DNA from: RGIG9060 sp036307825
GTDB lineage: Bacteria; Spirochaetota; Spirochaetia; Treponematales; Treponemataceae
DNA: 39,087 nucleotides
Assembly (NCBI GenBank): GCA_036307825.1
Contig: JAXJWW010000019.1
Coordinates: 1-39,087, forward strand
Direction: 5' to 3'
Part shown: positions 7,399 to 14,996 of the stretch, one piece after another
How positions within the stretch are numbered: position 1 is the stretch's first letter
Layout of the letters: the number at the start of each line of letters is the position of its first letter
Made by a program: the position numbers and the translations under genes
The notes under the pieces: generated by a model
The model's database searches: none
What the model was told of the DNA's origin: nothing
The model's input: the letters and a program-made list of their open reading frames with translations, nothing else

Positions 7399-8622
7399 TT
7401 ATTTTTCCATAATGGTAATTTCTACTCGACGATTTCTTGCCATTCCCGCTGTGTTTGTGTTTGGTGCTATTGGTTTTGTGGCTCCAAATCCTTGGGTAAA
7501 AATATGATGAGCATCTTTTACACCAAGTTCGATTAAAAATTCTGCAACAGAATTTGCTCTTTCTTCAGAAAGTTTTTGTCTTGATTCAGCATTTCCTGCC
7601 AAAGCTGTATGCCCTGAAATAAGCAAGTCGTTTTCAGAGAAAGCAGAAAGAATCTTTGCAATTTTTTTAAGTTTTTCTTTTTCTGAATCTTGTAAAATTG
7701 CAGAATCTGCTTTGAATTGAATATTTTCAATACTGATTGTAATTCCTTTTTCGTCAGATACAACTTCGGTATTTTGGATACCTAAATCTTCAAGTTCTTG
7801 CTGAACCTTTTCGATTGTGGCAACTGTGTTTACTCGTTTTAAATCGCTAATTTCGGCTCCTGCAATTCCTTGAAATACAAAAGTATTTCCTAAAAGTGTT
7901 TCTAGTTGGATTCTAAAATTTTCTGTATATGATTGGATTGTTCCTCTTTCATTGTCCCAATAAATTGTTTGGTCTGAATATCCCATTGTTGAAACTGGAT
8001 AATCAAAATATTGATTCTGAAAATTAGTTCCTGTTGTATTCATTTGGGGACTTGTAAAAAATAAATTATAAGTTGCTTTTATAACATGAAGTCTTTGTCC
8101 ATCTTTTTCTACTTCACCTTGATAAGTGTAATATGCTGTAAAAGGAACTTTGTAAGGTGTTGTAATATTAAAAGTTTGTCGCAAATCGTGAGCTTCGTGG
8201 CCTTCTGCTTGCCAACTATCTCCCGGTTTTAAATCTTTGTCGGGAAAAATTGGAACATCTCGAACTACTGGCATAAAATATTCATCTGCAATCTGGTAAG
8301 TTCCATTGGAAGTTCTTGTAAAAATGCTATTGTATTCTTGTCCCCAAGAACTAACTTTTTTATTTCCAACTGAATTTTCGCTTGTCATAAAATTAGCTTT
8401 GTGAATACCACTTCCATCTTCTGTTACATCTGTAACTTCAACTGAGATACGATTTATAATTTCTGCTTGGTGATTTAATCTTCCGTTTACAAAAACATCT
8501 TCGTGTACTGTTGATAAAATTCTGTAAGTATCACCTTTTACATATTTAAATTCAAATTTTTCAGCATAAACATTTGTAAAAATCAATGTAAAAATAAAAA
8601 TTGAAATTAGTTTTTTTATCAT
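7399..8622 (-). CDS. OmpA-family envelope protein
   Basis: Secreted 407-residue protein. A typical signal peptide (about residues 1-20, ending VYA before EKFEF) is followed by a roughly 270-residue beta-rich N-terminal domain that I cannot assign. A C-terminal OmpA-type peptidoglycan-binding domain spans about residues 290-407, with IQFKADSAIL, ISGHTALAG, RAN-SVAEFL and a terminal ARNRRVEITI. It probably tethers the outer membrane or a periplasmic complex to peptidoglycan. A strong Shine-Dalgarno (GGAGGA) stands 7-8 bases before the ATG. It is monocistronic, with divergent regulatory DNA shared with the gene at 8743. Confidence 0.85.
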   Translation of the reverse strand: MIKKLISIFIFTLIFTNVYAEKFEFKYVKGDTYRILSTVHEDVFVNGRLNHQAEIINRISVEVTDVTEDGSGIHKANFMTSENSVGNKKVSSWGQEYNSIFTRTSNGTYQIADEYFMPVVRDVPIFPDKDLKPGDSWQAEGHEAHDLRQTFNITTPYKVPFTAYYTYQGEVEKDGQRLHVIKATYNLFFTSPQMNTTGTNFQNQYFDYPVSTMGYSDQTIYWDNERGTIQSYTENFRIQLETLLGNTFVFQGIAGAEISDLKRVNTVATIEKVQQELEDLGIQNTEVVSDEKGITISIENIQFKADSAILQDSEKEKLKKIAKILSAFSENDLLISGHTALAGNAESRQKLSEERANSVAEFLIELGVKDAHHIFTQGFGATKPIAPNTNTAGMARNRRVEITIMEK

Positions 8623-8660
8623 TTAGTTTTCCTCCAAGAATTAAGCAAAATTAAATTATC

Positions 8661-8689
8661 TTGAGTGTTTTTATAAGTTAAATTATAAT
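8661..8689 (+). promoter_or_regulatory. Promoter for the 8743 gene
   Basis: TTGAGT (8661-8666), exactly 17 bases, TATAAT (8684-8689). The predicted start near 8696 leaves a leader of about 47 bases with AGGA before the ATG at 8743. The 120-base gap also carries the ompA-like gene's upstream region on the other strand, where several AT-rich -10 candidates prevent a firm call. Confidence 0.6.
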
Positions 8690-8742
8690 CTGTAAAGTAA
8701 AGTTTTTAAATTAAAATTTGTTACATTTTAGGATTTTTATTT

Positions 8743-9183
8743 ATGAAAAATTACATAATTCAATTTTTTAATCAACAAGAAATTTCACAAATTTTTATAA
8801 CTGTTCTTATTTTTTTATCGGGTTTTTTAATTGGATTTTTGATTGTATCTTTGATGAATTTTAATAAAAACAGAAAATTACGAAAAGATGCTATAAATCG
8901 TTCACGGGCAGTATTAACAGGTCAGATTTTAGAACAAGTTGCTCCTTATCTTCCAAATTTTCCTTGTAATCCTGAAGATGCAAAGTTTTTAGGACGTCCT
9001 GTGGATTTTATTGGTTTTGTAACTTCAAAAGCTGATGAAAATTTGCCTTTGGAAGAACGCCGTATCAAAGAAATTATTTTTATCGAAGTGAAGTCAGGAA
9101 AAAGTGTTTTAACAAAGCGCGAAAAAGAAGTAAAAAATGCAATTGAGTCGGGTAGAGTAAAATACATAGAATACAGAATTTAA
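8743..9183 (+). CDS. Membrane-anchored Holliday-junction-resolvase-related endonuclease-like protein
   Basis: A 146-residue protein. Residues about 17-40 form a transmembrane helix (TVLIFLSGFLIGFLIV), and the rest resembles the family described as endonuclease related to archaeal Holliday junction resolvase (Endonuc_Holl). The core reads DFIGF, then IIFIEVKSGKS, then an ending rich in EKEV-AIESGRV. The Glu-x-Lys (EVK) fits the last two catalytic residues of a PD-(D/E)xK nuclease, and the Asp of DFIGF could be the first. Whether it cuts DNA in vivo is unproven. A membrane anchor on such a fold is recurrent in this family but unexplained. Shine-Dalgarno AGGA is present. Confidence 0.75.
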   Translation: MKNYIIQFFNQQEISQIFITVLIFLSGFLIGFLIVSLMNFNKNRKLRKDAINRSRAVLTGQILEQVAPYLPNFPCNPEDAKFLGRPVDFIGFVTSKADENLPLEERRIKEIIFIEVKSGKSVLTKREKEVKNAIESGRVKYIEYRI

Positions 9184-9235
9184 TTTTTGTATTTAATTCA
9201 ATTTTGAATTTTGCACAATTTACAAATAGTTAATT

Positions 9236-9559
9236 TTACAAAACTGATTTTAATATCATAAAAATTATTGTTCCACCAAAAATGCTTATCATAGAGTTTC
9301 CTTTCCAAAGGTGAGCAACTACGATAAATATTATAGAAACAATTTCTGCCAATCCGTAGGGAGAAGTTGTAAAACTGATGTTTCGTAAGCAGTAAAAAAT
9401 CAAAACTGCCATAACCATTGGCGGAAGATATTTTGCCACGAATTGCAATATTTTTGGAGGATTCCTTTTTGAAAACAAGGCAAAAGGAAAAAGTCGAGTT
9501 AAAAAAATTACTAAGGCACAACCTATTGTTGCAATCAAAGCATCTTGTAAATTAAGCAT
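9236..9559 (-). CDS. azlD: AzlD-type branched-chain amino-acid exporter small subunit
   Basis: A 107-residue integral membrane protein with about four hydrophobic segments and the AzlD N-terminal LTRLFPFALF feature. It pairs with AzlC to export branched-chain amino acids or related compounds. The ATG at 9559 overlaps the azlC end by 8 bases, with AAGGAGA just upstream inside azlC, so translation is coupled. Downstream, only a weak AT-rich hairpin (9195-9210) separates it from the convergent 8743 gene. Confidence 0.88.
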   Translation of the reverse strand: MLNLQDALIATIGCALVIFLTRLFPFALFSKRNPPKILQFVAKYLPPMVMAVLIFYCLRNISFTTSPYGLAEIVSIIFIVVAHLWKGNSMISIFGGTIIFMILKSVL

Positions 9560-10268
9560 CGATTTCTCCTTCAGTTTTTGGATTTGATATTTTTTCCAAA
9601 GGTTTTTGAAAAATCATCAAAAATGCAATTCCAAGAGCAAGGGCTGTAATTAGCATATTATCTGGCCCAAAAATAAAAAATGCGATAATTGAACAAACTC
9701 CTCCGATTATTGGAGGAAGCGGATTTTTTGTTTTCTTTAACTGTTCTATTAAAAGTACGATAAAAAGAGCTGTTAATGCAAAGTCAATTCCGTCAAAATT
9801 AAATTTTATCAATGAACCTGCAATAGCTCCGATGATACTTCCGATTATCCAATAAAGATGGTCAAAAATTGCTATTGCACCGTAAAATTTTCCGGGAGCT
9901 AAGCCTTTAGGAACTGCTGTTCCTGTTAAAAGTGCGTAAGTTTCATCAGTTAATGCAAAAATAAGATAAGGCTTCCATTTGCCCACTTTTTTGAATGGTT
10001 CAATTAGAGAAAGTCCGTAAACGATATGACGGATGTTCACCATGAGCATTGTTACAAGAATTGCTGTAAGGGGAGTTCCTGCGGAAAATAATCCTACTGC
10101 CATATACTGACCAGCACCTGCGTACATTGTTAGACTCATTATTGGAGCAAGCCACCAAGGATAACCTGCGTTAACTAACATCAATCCAAAGGGAATTCCT
10201 ATTGATAGATAGCCAAAGAGAACTGGAATTGTAACTTTAAATGCCTGAATTAAACTGTACTTGTTCAT
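9552..10268 (-). CDS. azlC: AzlC-family branched-chain amino-acid permease
   Basis: Large subunit of the two-component AzlCD exporter (LIV-E family) in the inner membrane. The 238 residues contain several hydrophobic helices. Family landmarks are GYLSIGIPFGLMLVNAGY near the N-terminus, SLTMYAGAGQYMAVGL and MLMVNIRHIVYGLSL. The frame is open 19 residues further upstream, but MNKYSLIQAFKVTIP at 10268 matches the family start and avoids running into the divergent gene. A possible promoter on the minus strand is TTGTCA (10325-10320), 17 bases, TATCCT (10302-10297). No strong Shine-Dalgarno is seen. Confidence 0.9.
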   Translation of the reverse strand: MNKYSLIQAFKVTIPVLFGYLSIGIPFGLMLVNAGYPWWLAPIMSLTMYAGAGQYMAVGLFSAGTPLTAILVTMLMVNIRHIVYGLSLIEPFKKVGKWKPYLIFALTDETYALLTGTAVPKGLAPGKFYGAIAIFDHLYWIIGSIIGAIAGSLIKFNFDGIDFALTALFIVLLIEQLKKTKNPLPPIIGGVCSIIAFFIFGPDNMLITALALGIAFLMIFQKPLEKISNPKTEGEIDA

Positions 10269-10346
10269 AGTTTTGATTTGTTCTAGATTTTTTACAAGGA
10301 TATTCCAAATACAAAAAGTTGACAATATATTTTATAAAACTTTTCT

Positions 10347-10374
10347 TGTTTTTTTTCTTGTGTTCTTCTATAAT
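10347..10374 (+). promoter_or_regulatory. Promoter of the 10382 gene
   Basis: TTGTTT (10347-10352), 16 bases, a consensus TATAAT (10369-10374), then seven bases to the ATG at 10382. No Shine-Dalgarno lies between. The start of transcription is predicted at the ATG itself, another leaderless candidate. Confidence 0.5.
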
Positions 10375-10381
10375 TTCCTTG

Positions 10382-10999
10382 ATGAAATTTAGCAAAAAAC
10401 TTTTATTCGTAATTTTGATTTTTTTACTTTCAAATTTAGTTTGTTTCGCTTTGCCAGAAAAACCTTTAGCTTTAAGTGTTTCGCTTGGAACTTCTGCTGT
10501 TGCTTACGGGGATGAACAAATCAAAGAATATAAATCTGTGCTTTTTGCACAAGATTCAACTCGTTTTGTATTAAACTCTGAAGTTTGTGCTATGTTGTTT
10601 CTTGATGATTATGTTGCTATCAATCTTGGCGGAATTGCAGGTTTTGATTGGATGAAAAATACACAAGCAGATATGTTTTTGGTAAAATATGATATTTTTG
10701 CAGGACTTAGAATTTTCCCTTTTTTGCATGGACTTAATTTTGGAATAGATTACATCTGTGGAAGTTATACAAATTTTCTAAAAGTAAATTCCGCTGAAAA
10801 ACTAGAAGAAAATACAGACCTAACTTCTCAAACTATAAATTCCGAATGGAGTAACGGATTTAGGCTCATTGTAGAATACAACTTTTTACAAGAAGATTGG
10901 AAATACACTCCAGCTATTGGTTGTTATTGGCAAAATATGCCTCGCAATAATGGTTACGACAATAGTTTTTCTGTTTACATAAAATTTGTAGCTAGATAA
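10382..10999 (+). CDS. Secreted beta-rich protein, probable small outer-membrane barrel
   Basis: A 205-residue protein from the chosen ATG. A clear signal peptide, MKFSKKLLFVILIFLLSNLV then CFA, is cut before LPEKP. The mature part has alternating hydrophobic and polar strands (LALSVSLGTSAVAYG, YVAINLGGIAGFDW, FNFLQEDWKYTPAIGCYW) and ends in a strand with aromatic positions (FSVYIKFVAR), as outer-membrane barrels often do. I do not recognise a named family. The frame extends 21 residues upstream, but those residues are an unlikely second hydrophobic stretch and lie over the promoter. It is convergent with coaX, six bases away. Confidence 0.65.
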   Translation: MKFSKKLLFVILIFLLSNLVCFALPEKPLALSVSLGTSAVAYGDEQIKEYKSVLFAQDSTRFVLNSEVCAMLFLDDYVAINLGGIAGFDWMKNTQADMFLVKYDIFAGLRIFPFLHGLNFGIDYICGSYTNFLKVNSAEKLEENTDLTSQTINSEWSNGFRLIVEYNFLQEDWKYTPAIGCYWQNMPRNNGYDNSFSVYIKFVAR

Positions 11000-11005
11000 T
11001 TTTAG

Positions 11006-11794
11006 TTAAAATAAATCTGCAATTCGTTTTAAGCCTTTTAGTGTAAGTTGCTTATCAACAATTTCGAAAACATCTGTTATTGGTTTTAAAACGCTATTTA
11101 ATCCACCTGTTGCAATAACGATTATTTCTTCTTGTTTTGCATCAGTTTCTTTTGATAAATCATTTTTTATCTGAGAAATAAGTGATTCAACTAAACCTTT
11201 ATAACCTAAAATAATTCCAGATTGAATAGAATGAATTGTGTTTCTTCCCAGTGAACTTGAAGGGGCTTCAAGTGGAACAGATGGAAGTTGGGCTGTATTG
11301 TTAAAAAGTGAATTTACAGCAGTTTTAATTCCTGGTGCGATTGCAACACCTTGAATATTTCCTTTGTTATCGATTGCTGTAAAAGTTAGAGCTGTTCCAA
11401 AATCTGCTACAATGCAAGGTTTTTTGTATTCCATAAAAGCTTGTACTGAATTTGCCACCAAGTCTGTTCCAATTTCATGAATTGCTGATTTTGGAATTGT
11501 TACAGGAAGTTTATCGTAAATACTTGGTCCAAGGATAATTGGTTTTCTTCCGATGATATTTTCCATCAGTCTGATAAATGGACCAATTAAAAGTGGAACT
11601 ACAGAACTAAGAACACCTGATTTTATGTAAGATTGAGAAATTCCGTTATCTCTAAAAAAAGAAAGAATCATAGAATTATATTCGTCTGCTGTTCTTTTAG
11701 GGTCAGAGTGTAATCTCCATTCATGTATGATTTCGTTTTCATGAAAAAGAGCAACAACAATATTTGTGTTTCCAATATCTACGGCTAAAAGCAT
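11006..11794 (-). CDS. coaX: Type III pantothenate kinase
   Basis: First step of coenzyme A synthesis (pantothenate to 4'-phosphopantothenate, ATP-dependent), by the CoaX type, which needs a monovalent cation and is not feedback-inhibited by CoA. The 262 residues show the ASKHA-fold phosphate-1 motif LLAVDIGNTN at the N-terminus (Asp6), GTDLVAN and VADFGTALTFTAID in the middle, and the conserved GVAIAPGI. A Shine-Dalgarno AAGGACG stands about seven bases before the ATG. It is divergent from hisS. Confidence 0.95.
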   Translation of the reverse strand: MLLAVDIGNTNIVVALFHENEIIHEWRLHSDPKRTADEYNSMILSFFRDNGISQSYIKSGVLSSVVPLLIGPFIRLMENIIGRKPIILGPSIYDKLPVTIPKSAIHEIGTDLVANSVQAFMEYKKPCIVADFGTALTFTAIDNKGNIQGVAIAPGIKTAVNSLFNNTAQLPSVPLEAPSSSLGRNTIHSIQSGIILGYKGLVESLISQIKNDLSKETDAKQEEIIVIATGGLNSVLKPITDVFEIVDKQLTLKGLKRIADLF

Positions 11795-11843
11795 TTTTTT
11801 CGTCCTTAAATATAAAGCATTTCTTTAATTCAAAATAAAGTAA

Positions 11844-11872
11844 TTGTATTTTTATCCTATATTTTGTAGTAT
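11844..11872 (+). promoter_or_regulatory. Promoter of hisS
   Basis: TTGTAT (11844-11849), 17 bases, TAGTAT (11867-11872), then seven bases to the ATG at 11880. TATAAC (11870-11875) is an alternative -10. There is no Shine-Dalgarno and no room for a T-box leader, so hisS is probably leaderless. Confidence 0.45.
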
Positions 11873-11879
11873 AACAGAT

Positions 11880-13184
11880 ATGGAAACTTTAATACAACCA
11901 AAAATTTTAAAAGGTTTTAGAGATTTTTTACCTGAAGCAGAAATTCAACGCTCTTTGTTGATAGAAAAACTTACAAAGACATTCCGTTCTTACGGATTTG
12001 TTCCTATCGATACTCCTGTTTTGGAATATTCTGAAATTTTGCTTAGAAAAAGTAATGGCGAAACAGAAAAACAAGTTTTTAGATTTGAGGATAACGGGAA
12101 ACGCGATGTTTCAATGCGATTTGACTTAACCGTTCCTTTTGCTCGATTTGTGGCAGAACACAAAGAAGAATTATACTTTCCTTTTAAGCGTTATCATATT
12201 GCAAAAGTTTGGCGAGGGGAAAAACCTCAAGCTGGTCGCTACCGAGAATTTTATCAATGTGATTTTGATATGGTTGGTTCTGATAGTGCCGCAAGTGATT
12301 TTGAAATTCTTTCTTTGATGAAAAGCGCTTTGAAAGAAATCGGAGTTGAAAATATCACAATTAAAGTAAATCATCGTGGAATTTTTAACGCATTTTTGGC
12401 AAAACTTCAATTATCAGAAAAATCTGAAGATATTTTGCGTATCGTAGATAAACTTGCAAAAATCGGACAAGAACAAGTTACAGTTCAGTTAAATGAAGTT
12501 ACTCAAGATGAAGGAAAATCAAAAGATATTTTAACTTTTATTGCAGGAAAAGATGATTTTGACTCAACTTTGGAACTTATCGGTTCTATGGCAGGAGAAG
12601 ATGCTCTTCCTTTTGTTCAAAGAATGAAAGATATTCGTCAAATGATGAAGGCAAGTGGAATTGAATCAACTTATGTTTTAGATCCTTCAATTACTCGAGG
12701 TTTGGATTATTACACAGGTGTTGTTTACGAAACTTTCTTAAACGATTTACCTTCTATCGGTTCTGTTTGTTCTGGCGGTCGCTACGACAATCTTGCAGGA
12801 CTTTACATGAAGGAAAAAATCAGCGGAGTTGGTTCTTCAATTGGTTTGGATAGATTGATTGCGGGGCTTGAACAACTTGGCGTGATTTCTAAAAAAGGAA
12901 GTTTTGTTGACTTAGAAATTTTCTGTGTTGATGCTTCTCTTTCTGTTGAATATCAAGGTCTTGCTCAAAAATTCAGAGAAAATGGAATTTCTTGCGAAGT
13001 TTTCCCAGATGCTAAAAAAATCGGTCAGCAATACAATGTTACTGACAAAAAAGGCATTAAGTGGGGAATTTTGATGAATGCTGAAAATGCTAAATCTGGA
13101 ACTTTTACTCTAAAAAATCTTGCAACAAGAGAACAATTTGAAAATTGTACTGTAGAACAAGCTTCTAAAATTATTTGTTGTTAA
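11880..13184 (+). CDS. hisS: Histidyl-tRNA synthetase
   Basis: Class II aminoacyl-tRNA synthetase charging tRNA-His. The 434 residues from METLIQPKILKGFRDFLP contain motif 1 around the dimer interface, motif 2 VWRGEKPQAGRYREFYQCDFD, and motif 3 with GVGSSIGLDRL. The His-specific block is ITRGLDYYTGVVYE with SVCSGGRYDNL. A C-terminal anticodon-binding domain follows. The frame is open 12 residues upstream, but the ATG at 11880 matches the family and sits behind a promoter. The last 14 bases overlap the convergent lipoprotein gene. Confidence 0.96.
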   Translation: METLIQPKILKGFRDFLPEAEIQRSLLIEKLTKTFRSYGFVPIDTPVLEYSEILLRKSNGETEKQVFRFEDNGKRDVSMRFDLTVPFARFVAEHKEELYFPFKRYHIAKVWRGEKPQAGRYREFYQCDFDMVGSDSAASDFEILSLMKSALKEIGVENITIKVNHRGIFNAFLAKLQLSEKSEDILRIVDKLAKIGQEQVTVQLNEVTQDEGKSKDILTFIAGKDDFDSTLELIGSMAGEDALPFVQRMKDIRQMMKASGIESTYVLDPSITRGLDYYTGVVYETFLNDLPSIGSVCSGGRYDNLAGLYMKEKISGVGSSIGLDRLIAGLEQLGVISKKGSFVDLEIFCVDASLSVEYQGLAQKFRENGISCEVFPDAKKIGQQYNVTDKKGIKWGILMNAENAKSGTFTLKNLATREQFENCTVEQASKIICC

Positions 13185-13548
13185 TAATTTTTTTAGCAGC
13201 AGTTTGTGCTTGAAATTGATTATTGTAAATATAAATACTTGATTCTTCAATCCAACCGTCTGGTAGCTTATACCAGATGGTTTTTTCTTTTAAATCTTCT
13301 GAAACTAGGATTTTCTTTCCTAAAATTTGATGTACATCTCCTCGTCTTCCATGGGAAATTATATTTGCTGTACTAGATGCAATTTCTTTGTAAGCAATAT
13401 AAGGTGAAGAAATAACAGCCCATTTTTCGCCAACGGACATTTGCGGAATTTGTTCAAAACTTATATTTGAAGTCTTGTTTTCTGTACAAGAAGAAAAATT
13501 AAAAATCAATAAAAGTAAAAAAAATGAGAACAAAAGTTTAAATTTCAT
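13171..13548 (-). CDS. SH3-like domain lipoprotein
   Basis: A 125-residue lipoprotein. A hydrophobic signal ends in FSSC (lipidated Cys about 21). Mature residues about 40-105 look like a bacterial SH3-type domain: a short VGEKWAVISSPYIAYKEI, a GRRGDVHQILGKK turn, then IWYKLPDGWIEESSIYIY. That pattern (functionally important W-x-x-L-x-x-G-W-I) is typical of cell-wall-associated SH3b modules. It is the last gene of the cluster starting at 16265, four bases after the Nudix gene. Its 3' end overlaps the hisS 3' end by 14 bases, with no terminator between. The binding target is unknown. Confidence 0.65.
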   Translation of the reverse strand: MKFKLLFSFFLLLLIFNFSSCTENKTSNISFEQIPQMSVGEKWAVISSPYIAYKEIASSTANIISHGRRGDVHQILGKKILVSEDLKEKTIWYKLPDGWIEESSIYIYNNQFQAQTAAKKIINNK

Positions 13549-13551
13549 ATT

Positions 13552-13962
13552 TTATAACCCGTAAAAATTTCTTATTTGAGTAAGTAAAAGTAAATCTGAA
13601 TCAACAAATTCTAGTTCACTGATTTTATCAAAAGAAACCCAGTTTACATCGGTATGTTCACTAAGAATCCATGAAACATTATCAATATCTTTAATTTTGA
13701 TTTCGTACGCAAATAAGTTGACTGTATCATTATTGTGTTTAAAGTCTGCTTTTGCAATACATTCACCAACTTCGATATCAATCATAAATTCTTCTTGAAA
13801 TTCTCGTAAAAGAGCTTCTTGGTGAGTTTCGCCTGCTTCAACTTTTCCGCCTGGAAATTCCCAGCGATTTCCCATTTGTCCTTGCGGAAGTCGTTTCCCG
13901 ATAAAAACTAAGTTGTCAACAACAATAATTCCAGCAATAGATTGTTTCTTCATTTTTTTCAC
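13552..13962 (-). CDS. Nudix hydrolase, MutT-like (8-oxo-dGTP diphosphatase type)
   Basis: A 136-residue hydrolase with a complete Nudix box, GGKVEAGE followed by REFQEEF (about residues 38-59), that binds metal and cleaves nucleoside diphosphate-X bonds. The preceding MGNRWEFPGG is typical of MutT and CTP-pyrophosphohydrolase-type sanitising enzymes. The start (MKKMKKQS) has AGGTG upstream. A soluble sanitising enzyme between envelope genes is unexpected, so co-transcription may be incidental. The exact substrate cannot be read from sequence. Confidence 0.88.
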   Translation of the reverse strand: MKKMKKQSIAGIIVVDNLVFIGKRLPQGQMGNRWEFPGGKVEAGETHQEALLREFQEEFMIDIEVGECIAKADFKHNNDTVNLFAYEIKIKDIDNVSWILSEHTDVNWVSFDKISELEFVDSDLLLLTQIRNFYGL

Positions 13963-13985
13963 CTATAAAGTTCAAGATAAAAATA

Positions 13986-14402
13986 TTAGAGCAAAATTAC
14001 TTTAGGAAATAAAAAGTGTAAAAGTGCTGATAAAACACAAAGAATTCCAATGTATTTTTTGTTAGCAATAAAAATTGTTTCAAGCTTTGGATTAAGTTTT
14101 ATTTCCGCTGGAGATTGTGAAATATAATATTCAATTAAAAGTGCTCCTCCTCCTAAAATTCCAGCAACTGAAGGAATTAAATCTCCCAGAATCGGAACTG
14201 CACCTGGAAAAGAAGTAAGTAATTTTACTAAAGCGGTAAAACAACACATTATCCCAATAATCAATTTGAAAGTTTTATCTTTGAATAACTCTGGTGTTTT
14301 TGTTTCCAAACTTTCATTTTCGGTTTGAGGTGTTTTATTTGAAATTAGGATAAATCCTGCAATACAATTCAATAAAATTGATAAAAAGTAAAACTGTAAC
14401 AT
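13986..14402 (-). CDS. Integral membrane protein, hypothetical
   Basis: A 138-residue protein with about four membrane segments: residues 2-20, 45-63, a Gly-rich 68-92 (FPGAVPILGDLIPSVAGILGGG), and 115-136. A hydrophilic linker rich in Glu and Thr separates the first two. I do not recognise the family. An excellent Shine-Dalgarno, AAGGAAGG, precedes the ATG. It lies between another membrane protein and the Nudix gene in the cluster downstream of the 16265 lipoprotein. Confidence 0.7.
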   Translation of the reverse strand: MLQFYFLSILLNCIAGFILISNKTPQTENESLETKTPELFKDKTFKLIIGIMCCFTALVKLLTSFPGAVPILGDLIPSVAGILGGGALLIEYYISQSPAEIKLNPKLETIFIANKKYIGILCVLSALLHFLFPKVILL

Positions 14403-14426
14403 AAAAACCTTCCTTGTGAAGTAAAA

Positions 14427-14987
14427 TTAGTTTTTAGAAACAGAACAAGAAAGTGATATTTTTTCTTTTGTTTCTGTATTCAAAACTTCCACCTCTACAG
14501 ATATTATATCATAATCTGTAAAAATTGTCCTAATAAATTCTTCATTTTCTGTAATAACTGTTTCAATTTTTTCTTTATTTATAATTTGATTTTCTTTATC
14601 AAGTACAGAAATTGAAAACTCTAAAGGAATTTGTAGATTTTCTGACTGATTTATTGTTGTTTGAGATTTAATGCTTACATAAATTTTTTCTTCAAAAGAA
14701 AAAGCAGATAAGGAAAATTCTGTGTTTCCGATAGAATTTTGATTTGCTTTTGGTCCAAAGAAAAATAAAGCCACAAAAAGTGCAAGAACTAAAATTAAGG
14801 CTATAAAAGTAAATCGAGAAGCTTTTGTGTGAACTAAGGCTTTAAAAAGTCCCTTGGGAGCAGTTGGTAATTCTCCTGCGTAATATTTTTGTACAACTGT
14901 TGGAGCATCTTTTAATCTTTCTTCCCGCTTATAGTGAAAATTTAATTCTGCTTCCGAAGGATTATCTGTGTAAATTTCGTCTTGCAT
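14427..14987 (-). CDS. Bitopic membrane protein, hypothetical
   Basis: A 186-residue protein. A hydrophilic cytoplasmic N-terminus of about 57 residues (YKREERLKDAPTVVQKYY region) is followed by one transmembrane helix near 58-78 (FTFIALILVLALFVALFFF) and a roughly 108-residue outer domain of beta-strand character. I do not recognise the family. It starts nine bases after the upstream lipoprotein gene ends, so it is almost certainly co-transcribed with it. It may be a partner of that lipoprotein at the cell envelope, which is inference from position only. Confidence 0.7.
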   Translation of the reverse strand: MQDEIYTDNPSEAELNFHYKREERLKDAPTVVQKYYAGELPTAPKGLFKALVHTKASRFTFIALILVLALFVALFFFGPKANQNSIGNTEFSLSAFSFEEKIYVSIKSQTTINQSENLQIPLEFSISVLDKENQIINKEKIETVITENEEFIRTIFTDYDIISVEVEVLNTETKEKISLSCSVSKN

Positions 14988-14996
14988 AATTTTTGC

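Noticed and set aside
9195..9210. AATTCA/TGAATT hairpin as a terminator between the 8743 gene and azlD
   Set aside because: Six AT-only pairs with a four-base loop are too weak to call in such AT-rich DNA.
10319..10324. TTGACA as -35 of the 10382 gene
   Set aside because: No -10 lies 16-18 bases downstream; TTGTTT at 10347 with TATAAT at 10369 fits better. On the other strand the same place may serve azlC.
11795..11879. T-box leader for hisS
   Set aside because: The gap to coaX is only about 85 bases and the predicted start is at the ATG; no specifier loop or T-box sequence is visible.
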